DNA of 12,405 nt from an uncultured Clostridia bacterium (GTDB taxonomy: Bacteria > Bacillota > Clostridia > Lachnospirales > Lachnospiraceae), in NCBI GenBank assembly GCA_946620335.1, contig CAMONF010000079.1, forward strand, positions 1 through 12,405. The letters run 5' to 3'. Below the pieces are notes generated by a model. That model saw only the letters and a program-made list of their open reading frames with translations. It made no database searches and was not told where the DNA came from. Made by a program: the position numbers and the translations under genes. This document shows positions 8,101 to 12,405 of this stretch, one piece after another; the first letter of the stretch is position 1; every line of letters starts with the position of its first letter.

Positions 8101-8138
8101 AAAAGCTGCTCCCTTTAGGGGACAGCTTTTCTTCTTTT
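8101..8138 (+). terminator. Intrinsic terminator
   Basis: AAAAGCTGCTCCC (8101-8113) pairs with GGGGACAGCTTTT (8118-8130) around TTTA, with one C·A mismatch and one wobble pair. The stem runs into the T-rich tract CTTTTCTTCTTTT. It separates the lipoprotein gene from the zinc-ribbon genes. Confidence 0.7.
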
Positions 8139-8174
8139 CCGCCCGAGCGGCGATGAACTGAATGACATTGTACC

Positions 8175-8202
8175 GGGCTCCGCGGCTTCCTGCGCGGGGC
8201 TC
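8175..8202 (+). other. GC-rich stem-loop in the leader of the zinc-ribbon genes
   Basis: GGGCTCCGCG (8175-8184) pairs along its whole length with CGCGGGGCTC (8193-8202), with two wobble pairs and an eight-base loop. It lies 35 bases before the ATG at 8238. No T-run follows. No convincing promoter is visible in 8139-8237, so the transcription start of this gene group is unknown. Confidence 0.45.
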
Positions 8203-8205
8203 AAG

Positions 8206-8217
8206 GTGTATTTACAC
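8206..8217. promoter_or_regulatory. Small operator-like dyad
   Basis: GTGTA and TACAC flank a TT centre, directly between the stem-loop and the AGGAGA ribosome site (8225-8230). The symmetry and AT-rich centre fit a regulator site, but short dyads are common by chance. Confidence 0.25.
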
Positions 8218-8237
8218 ATTCTGACAGGAGAGACAAG

Positions 8238-9665
8238 ATGATTTGTCCGCATTGTAAAAAAATCATTCCGGATGAGAGCGAGTTGTTCTGCCCTCTGTGC
8301 GGCGACCCGCTGGATGCTGAGTCTATTCCTCCGAAAACTGAAAAGAAGAAGGTCAAAAAGAAGATCGTGACCGGGGGCACCGGCGACTCGGTGAAAATAA
8401 AGACCGGCAATGAGACGAATACCGGGACCACGGAGGCCGCAAGGACCGGCAACGATGGGAAGAACGGTAATACGGGAAGCGTCCAGAACCTGAAGACCGG
8501 AAAAACGGAAACCGTCCGGAACGATAAAACCGCCAGGACAGGAACCACTACGGCAAGGGTTCGAGGCGGACAGAGCCGGCCCGGGGAAGTGGTCACTGTC
8601 GCTGCCGCGGGAACCCGGATCGGCAAAAACGACTGGAAGGCGGCCCAGGAAAGAAGGCAGGCGGCGCTGCAGAATGGCAGGATGAGGACCCGGGAGGAAG
8701 CTGCCGGCACTATCGATTTCGGTGATGCCGGCCCCGGGCTCGAAGAGTCTGACGACACCGGCGTAATCCTGGGCGGGACCCAGACCATCGTGCAGGGCGG
8801 TACCGGAGGCGGCCGGCAAGGCGTCAACGGAGGCGGTCGGCAAGGCGGCTCCGGCGGCACAAGGCGCGGCTTCCCGATTGCTGGGGCAGTCGGCATCATG
8901 GCGGCTGCTGTTGTGCTGGGCGCTGTCGCCGGGACCCTGGTCATCGGAGGGGCCGGTGACAATAAGAAAAAGGATGTTACTGCCTCCGAGACAGTGGTCG
9001 GATCTGGAGGGACCGGCACCGCTCTGTCGGAGGAAGAAGGCTCTACGGCATCCGAATCTGAAGAAGTGGCTGCGGGAGCGGAAACACAGCCGGCTGAGGA
9101 GACAGCTCCAGAGGCCGAGGAGGCGGTCGAGGAAGCCGAGCCCACCCCGGAACCGACGGCTGAGCCGACTCCGGAACCGACAGCAACGCCGACTCCTGAG
9201 CCCACTCCGACTCCGGAACCGACACCGACGCCGACTCCTGAGCCTACCCCTACCCCGGAACCGACGCCGACACCGACACCTGAGCCGGCGGCGACCATCA
9301 CCATTTATGGCGGCATCGAGGCGCCGGAGGCGGATTTCATTTTCCCGGAGAGCAGTTCCGAGTATCTGACCACCGCCCGGATGGATGAGGTCCTTGGATC
9401 GGACGACGAGTATACCCGCCACAAGCTGTCCCAGCTGGCCATCAACGAACTGCTGGCTCGGTATGGCTATACTTTCACCGCCGACCGTGAGACAGCCCAG
9501 GATGCCAGGGACGCCTTTGAAGGCAAAGGCTGGTACCAGGCTGCTCAGAGGATCAATCCTTCCAACAACTATGAGACTTTGCTCAACAACTATTTCAATA
9601 CCTACGAGAAGGCCAATTTCCGGGCGCTGAACGACTGGCAGAAGGCCAACGGCGTCTGGTATTGA
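8238..9665 (+). CDS. Zinc-ribbon, single-pass membrane protein with PTPEPT stalk and YARHG domain (first copy)
   Basis: The 475-residue product starts with a zinc ribbon, MICPHCKK...FCPLCGDP, with Cys3, 6, 18 and 21. A basic patch (KKKVKKK, residues 36-42) follows, then an unusually long cytoplasmic segment rich in Thr, Gly, Lys and Asn (about 44-115) and more charged sequence to 210. One membrane helix lies at about 213-238. Outside are an acidic stretch, a Pro-Thr-Glu repeat stalk (302-350) and a YARHG-type domain (about 355-475) with FIFPESSSEYLT, then LAINELLARYGYTF and WY at 432-433. YARHG domains are presumed extracellular and occur in lipoproteins and peptidases of gut bacteria; their ligand is not known. 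An AGGAGA site (8225-8230) sets the start. It is a clear paralogue of the next gene, 64 bases downstream. The role as envelope sensor or adaptor is inferred from topology. Confidence 0.9.
   Translation: MICPHCKKIIPDESELFCPLCGDPLDAESIPPKTEKKKVKKKIVTGGTGDSVKIKTGNETNTGTTEAARTGNDGKNGNTGSVQNLKTGKTETVRNDKTARTGTTTARVRGGQSRPGEVVTVAAAGTRIGKNDWKAAQERRQAALQNGRMRTREEAAGTIDFGDAGPGLEESDDTGVILGGTQTIVQGGTGGGRQGVNGGGRQGGSGGTRRGFPIAGAVGIMAAAVVLGAVAGTLVIGGAGDNKKKDVTASETVVGSGGTGTALSEEEGSTASESEEVAAGAETQPAEETAPEAEEAVEEAEPTPEPTAEPTPEPTATPTPEPTPTPEPTPTPTPEPTPTPEPTPTPTPEPAATITIYGGIEAPEADFIFPESSSEYLTTARMDEVLGSDDEYTRHKLSQLAINELLARYGYTFTADRETAQDARDAFEGKGWYQAAQRINPSNNYETLLNNYFNTYEKANFRALNDWQKANGVWY
9141..9287 (+). repeat. 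PTPEPT-encoding hexamer repeat, first copy
   Basis: Repeats of CCGACN- and CCGGAACC-type hexamers encode about 49 residues of Pro-Thr-Glu, an extended stalk outside the membrane. The same DNA motif recurs in the next two genes (10201-10332 and 11402-11510), so unequal exchange between genes is possible. Confidence 0.85.
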
Positions 9666-9676
9666 CGGGTGAAAGG

Positions 9677-9708
9677 CTTTCGGCCGCCAGAAATCAGGCG
9701 GCCGGAAG
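9677..9708 (+). other. Strong hairpin between the two YARHG genes
   Basis: Bases 9677-9688 pair with 9697-9708 over twelve positions (one wobble), core CGGCCGCC with GGCGGCCG, loop AGAAATCA. It fills most of the 64-base gap and has no T-run, so it more likely stabilises or separates mRNA segments than terminates. Confidence 0.55.
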
Positions 9709-9729
9709 GCATATTGACGAGGAACGATT

Positions 9730-10710
9730 ATGAAATGTAAACGATGCGGGCGGATCCTGACCCGGGCGGACATCCAGGGTAAGATCGCCTTCTGTCCGGA
9801 GTGCGGCGATCCGATCGATTTGGAGGAGCTGGCCAGGGCGGCGGAAGAGGCGCCGGAGGCGGAGGATGAAACCGTCGATTCCGATGACGAAACCGTGGAA
9901 CTGGGACCGGGTCCTGTGATATACGATGGGCCGACCGGCATCTGGAACAATAAAATTCTTCAGTACGCCGGCATTCTGGCAGCCTTCTTTCTGCTTGGCA
10001 TCGTCATAGCAACAGTCATCCCAAGGGTTTTCCGCCCCTCAGAAGGGACAGGCGGAACAGTGACGGAAGGTAACACCGAGGGCGGCACTTCCGCCGGCTC
10101 GGAGACCGAGCAAGGAGATACCGGCGCGGAAACGGTTGGACCGGAGGATACGGAAGGCGCTGACGGGGATACAGACGACCCGTCTGACGAGCCGGCAGCT
10201 ACGCCGGAGCCTACACCGGAGCCCACGCCTACTCCTACACCGGAACCGACGCCGACTCTGACGCCTACTCCTACACCGGAGCCCACGCCTACTCCGACGC
10301 CGGAACCGACGCCTACCCCGACGCCGGAACCCGCGAACACGATTCGGCTTTATTGCGGCGCAGAAGCCCCTATGGAGGACTTTGTTCTTCCCTTCTCCAG
10401 TTCCCGCCTGATCACGGACAAGGACCTGAAGGCATGGAAGAAACTCAGCGCGCGGGATCTTCATTTTACTTCCCAGCTGGCGGTCAATGAAATCTATGCC
10501 CGTTACGGGCATACCTTCAACGGGATCTCCGAGACATCCAAGGACGCTATCGCCCACTTCGACGGCAAGGACTGGTACGAGAAGGCTCAGGCGGCCTGCC
10601 CCACAACAGATGTGGAGGTCCTCTTTTACAACTATTTTTCGGACATTGAGCGGGCCAACGTCAACAAGATCAATGCCTTCCAGAAGCAGTACGACACTTA
10701 CAAGTCCTGA
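9730..10710 (+). CDS. Zinc-ribbon, single-pass membrane protein with PTPEPT stalk and YARHG domain (second copy)
   Basis: The 326-residue product is a shorter paralogue of the preceding gene. The zinc ribbon MKCKRCGRI...FCPECGDPID has Cys3, 6, 22 and 25. An acidic cytoplasmic segment replaces the long Thr/Gly/Lys linker of the first copy. One membrane helix lies at about 78-97 (YAGILAAFFLLGIVIATVI). The outer part has an acidic Gly/Thr-rich stretch, a Pro-Thr-Glu stalk (158-202) and a complete YARHG-type domain (about 204-326): FVLPFSSSRLIT, LAVNEIYARYGHTF (250-263), WY (282-283) and a closing helix with NYFSDIERANV. The signature reads YARYG in place of YARHG. The start follows GAGGAA (9719-9724). 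It is probably cotranscribed with the gene before it through the intergenic hairpin. Function unknown; an outer receptor domain linked to an inner zinc ribbon is the reading supported by topology. Confidence 0.9.
   Translation: MKCKRCGRILTRADIQGKIAFCPECGDPIDLEELARAAEEAPEAEDETVDSDDETVELGPGPVIYDGPTGIWNNKILQYAGILAAFFLLGIVIATVIPRVFRPSEGTGGTVTEGNTEGGTSAGSETEQGDTGAETVGPEDTEGADGDTDDPSDEPAATPEPTPEPTPTPTPEPTPTLTPTPTPEPTPTPTPEPTPTPTPEPANTIRLYCGAEAPMEDFVLPFSSSRLITDKDLKAWKKLSARDLHFTSQLAVNEIYARYGHTFNGISETSKDAIAHFDGKDWYEKAQAACPTTDVEVLFYNYFSDIERANVNKINAFQKQYDTYKS
10201..10332 (+). repeat. PTPEPT-encoding hexamer repeat, second copy
   Basis: Near-repeats of ACGCCTACTCC and CCGGAACCGACGCC encode about 45 residues of Pro-Thr-Glu, closely matching 9141-9287 at both DNA and protein level. 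One unit has changed to Leu (PTLTPT). Confidence 0.85.
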
Positions 10711-10719
10711 TGTCGTCAT

Positions 10720-10900
10720 TGCCCTGTATTGCGGGTCGATACCGGTCAGGCAAATGGAATTGATCAGGAACAGGCGTTGCCATGCATCGAGGGATGACAC
10801 CCGTCATGGACAAGTAGGACTTGCTCAGGAGCTGACCCTGCCTTGTATCGCGGGATGACTCATCCGCGTAAAGTGACAGGGCCCGGCACTCCTCAGAAGC
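10720..10900 (+). repeat. Three imperfect ~60-bp tandem repeats between genes
   Basis: Three units begin at 10720, 10778 and 10839 with TGCCCTGTATTGCGGG, TGCCATGCATCGAGGG and TGCCTTGTATCGCGGG. Units two and three share 18 of 21 starting bases, continuing GATGAC. The similarity of units one and two extends further (GTCAGG...TTGATCAGGA against GTCATGG...TTGCTCAGGA). Units two and three place a small dyad after the GGG (ATGAC/GTCAT at 10794-10807; CGCGG/CCGCG at 10849-10868). They fill most of the 226-base gap before the lectin gene. No coding role is evident; they could be an RNA element or regulator sites. Confidence 0.55.
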
Positions 10901-10936
10901 CATACAGTATTCAACAGATATAACGGACGGTACAAG

Positions 10937-11974
10937 ATGAGATACAGATGCAAACGCTGCGGCCGGGAAGTCAATCCGGCGGACACATTCTGCGCGTGCG
11001 GAGAGCCGATCAGCGAGAGTTCCATTGAGCCTGTTCCGGAGGAGCCCAAAAAGAAGAAAATCGAGGCCTGGCGGAACAAGGAAGAGGGGCCTGTCCCTGC
11101 CTATCCCACCGGTGGCGGCAAGGATACCGGTCCGGGGGCCGGCGGTTTGCCGCTGGACAAGATTGCCATGGCTGCCGGAGCGGTGGTCGGCATTGTTCTG
11201 CTCGCCTTCTTTGCGACACGGATCGTCAGCGGTCTCATGAGGAGGGAACCTGAGCCTTCCGGAGGGGATATCCATTACGAAGGGCCGACTGAGGGCGGCA
11301 CGGCGGAAGCCGGAACAGAAGCTTCCGATCATTCGGCGGACAGCGGGAATGGGTCGGATGACGGTGGAGGACCCAATGAGGAGGTCCCTGCGGAGAACCC
11401 CTCGGAACCTACGCCGGAGCCTACAGCTGCGCCGACGCCTACGCCGGAACCCACAGCTACGCCAACTCCGGAGCCGACTTCGACGCCAACTCCCACGCCG
11501 GTGCCGGAACACAGGTATGAAATCATTTTCGCGGACGTGACCTGGGAGGAGGCGCTGAACCTCTGCGTGACCAGCGGCAAAAAGAACGCCCACCTGGCTG
11601 TCTTCGAGACCGCCGCCGAGCTGGAGGAGGTCTGCCGCCAGATCTCGGCCGAGGGCAAGGAGAAGGGACGCTTCTTCATCGGTGCCCGCCGCAACAGCAA
11701 CAACTCCGGCTACTACTGGGTCGATACCAATAACGTTCTGATCGGCGACCGTCTCAATGATTCCACCTCGCCCATGTACGGGTACTGGATGAAGGGGGAG
11801 CCCTCCTTCGAGGACGCCAGCCAGACGCCTGTCGTGACGGAGGACAAGGTCGATCTGTGTTATTTTGAATCCGAGAACCGGTATGTCATCAACGACATTC
11901 CCAACAACGTGCTCAACGTCGTTCCCCAGTGGACCGGCCGGGTGGGCTATATTCTGGAATACGAGGCTGGATGA
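10937..11974 (+). CDS. Zinc-ribbon, single-pass membrane protein with PTPEPT stalk and C-type-lectin-like domain
   Basis: The 345-residue product has the same inner design as the two YARHG genes but a different outer end. The zinc ribbon reads YRCKRCGRE...FCACGEPI with Cys5, 8, 19 and 21; the second pair is CxC instead of the usual CxxC. A short charged linker leads to a membrane helix at about 76-98, then an acidic/Gly stretch and a Pro-Thr-Glu stalk (about 157-191). Residues ~193-344 fit a C-type-lectin fold: YEIIFADVTWEEALNLC, HLAVFETAAELEEVC, RFFIGARR, YYWVDTNN, KGEPS (286-290), ND (319-320) and closing VGYILEYE. The EP and ND positions match the places of calcium/sugar-site residues in canonical lectins, but sugar binding is unproven because bacterial CLECT domains often bind proteins. 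The ribosome site is weak (GGACGG at 10925-10930). The stop overlaps the next start (ATGA). Confidence 0.9.
   Translation: MRYRCKRCGREVNPADTFCACGEPISESSIEPVPEEPKKKKIEAWRNKEEGPVPAYPTGGGKDTGPGAGGLPLDKIAMAAGAVVGIVLLAFFATRIVSGLMRREPEPSGGDIHYEGPTEGGTAEAGTEASDHSADSGNGSDDGGGPNEEVPAENPSEPTPEPTAAPTPTPEPTATPTPEPTSTPTPTPVPEHRYEIIFADVTWEEALNLCVTSGKKNAHLAVFETAAELEEVCRQISAEGKEKGRFFIGARRNSNNSGYYWVDTNNVLIGDRLNDSTSPMYGYWMKGEPSFEDASQTPVVTEDKVDLCYFESENRYVINDIPNNVLNVVPQWTGRVGYILEYEAG
11402..11510 (+). repeat. PTPEPT-encoding repeat, third copy
   Basis: Repeats of ACGCCGGAGCC and CCAACTCC encode about 35 residues rich in Pro, Thr, Glu and Ala just before the lectin-like domain. This is the third stalk of the same kind in 2.4 kb. 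Confidence 0.8.
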
Positions 11975-12405
11975 GCATGAAGAGAAAACACGGACGCGGG
12001 AGGGGACTTCGGGCGCTCGCCTGGCTTTTGTCCATTCTCCTCTTCTTCTCCCTAGGCATGCTGGCGGGTATTCGAGTCGAACGCAGCGGTCTGCTTGGAG
12101 GAGGCAATTCTGAAAATGAAAAAACTGCCGGTCAGGAAAATGTGACCGGGGAAAATGCGGAGGCCGGCGCTAAAGCGCCGGCCGAAGCCAGTGATAGAGC
12201 TGCACCGCAGGATGAAGCTTCTGAGGCCAGCACCGGGGAAACCGGAGCGGACCCGGGGACTGGCGCTGACGGCCGGGGAGTGGATGAGGCAGACGCCGGG
12301 AACGGCGGTGCCGGCACTTCAGGCGCAGGTGCCGGCGCAGATAGCGCGGGTGCGGGCGAAGCCGGGACGGCCGGCGCCGGAACATCCGAAGCAGGCGCCG
12401 CCAAC
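11971..12405 (+). CDS. Single-pass membrane protein with Gly/Ala/Glu-rich outer tail (3' partial)
   Basis: An ATG overlaps the stop of the lectin gene as ATGA, and the frame is open for 145 codons to the window end. An in-frame ATG at 11977 is an alternative start, 10 bases after a GAGG site (11963-11966). The N-terminus MSMKRKHGRGRGLRAL is strongly basic and is followed by a membrane helix (about residues 15-34, AWLLSILLFFSLGMLAGI), which puts the rest outside. Residues ~44-145 are low-complexity Gly, Ala, Glu, Thr and Asp (for instance GAGTSGAGAGADSAGAGEAG), probably a stalk leading to a domain beyond the window. It has no zinc ribbon, unlike the three genes before it. The overlap implies translational coupling with the lectin gene. 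The function cannot be judged without the missing part. Confidence 0.75.
   Translation, partial: MSMKRKHGRGRGLRALAWLLSILLFFSLGMLAGIRVERSGLLGGGNSENEKTAGQENVTGENAEAGAKAPAEASDRAAPQDEASEASTGETGADPGTGADGRGVDEADAGNGGAGTSGAGAGADSAGAGEAGTAGAGTSEAGAAN

Noticed and set aside
8115..9950. Long minus-strand open frame (611 codons) opposite the first YARHG gene
   Set aside because: Its translation is Arg/Ser/Gly-rich mirror text of the stalk repeats, it crosses the terminator and intergenic region, and the + frame has real domains and ribosome sites.
10487..10858. Alternative + frame of 123 codons through the end of the second YARHG gene
   Set aside because: Overlaps a well-supported gene in another frame, with no ribosome site or recognisable protein features.
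10720..10900. CRISPR-like array
   Set aside because: Only three diverged units with similarity running into the intervening sequence; no clean repeat/spacer division and no cas genes.
10919..10924. TATAAC as -10 promoter element of the lectin gene
   Set aside because: Only 12 bases from the ATG and without any -35 at the right distance.

Overview
The window looks like part of a chromosome from a gut-type, fairly GC-rich member of the Clostridia (Lachnospiraceae or Oscillospiraceae are the best guesses). The reasons are good Shine-Dalgarno sites, a lipoprotein with a classical lipobox, BspA-type leucine-rich repeats, zinc-ribbon/membrane/PTPEPT-stalk proteins and YARHG domains, a combination typical of gut Firmicutes. 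The genus cannot be fixed from the sequence alone. All eight genes lie on the + strand, and the long minus-strand open frames are shadows of them. No rRNA, tRNA, transposase gene or CRISPR array was seen.

Layout. (1) 3-3164 is the 3' part of a large extracellular BspA-like LRR protein, cut by the window start. Four bases later, 3169-5811 encodes an 880-residue secreted protein with lipocalin-like N-terminal sequence and a degenerate OmpA/MotB-like section; the two are probably one transcript. (2) 5819-5900 is a perfect 39-bp inverted repeat with a 4-base loop, directly after the second stop codon; it resembles a REP/MITE-type element. (3) 6014-6460 encodes a small membrane-anchored acidic protein. 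(4) A good sigma-A-type promoter (6489-6518) drives 6593-8038, a lipoprotein with an acidic Ala/Glu stalk and a transglutaminase-like domain with an intact Cys-His-Asp triad. A terminator follows at 8101-8138. (5) 8238-11974 holds three consecutive proteins of one design: N-terminal zinc ribbon, one membrane segment, Pro-Thr-Glu stalk, and an outside domain. The outside domain is YARHG in the first two and C-type-lectin-like in the third. (6) 11971-12405 is the start of another single-pass membrane protein with a Gly/Ala/Glu-rich outer tail, overlapping the lectin gene by four bases and cut by the window end.

How it fits together. Every protein is predicted to be secreted, lipid-anchored or membrane-anchored with most of its distinctive sequence outside the cell, so this is a cell-envelope/surface locus. 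The most interesting part is the series of zinc-ribbon-TM-stalk proteins. The inner zinc ribbon and the stalk stay the same while the outer domain is exchanged, as expected of a modular family of envelope sensors or adaptors. The staphylococcal TcaA/YvbJ-type proteins offer a loose architectural parallel (cytoplasmic zinc ribbon, TM, extracellular domains). A shared function is inference. The gaps between genes (all under 230 bases) hold the palindrome, the promoter, the terminator, several strong hairpins and a set of three imperfect ~60-bp tandem repeats at 10720-10900.
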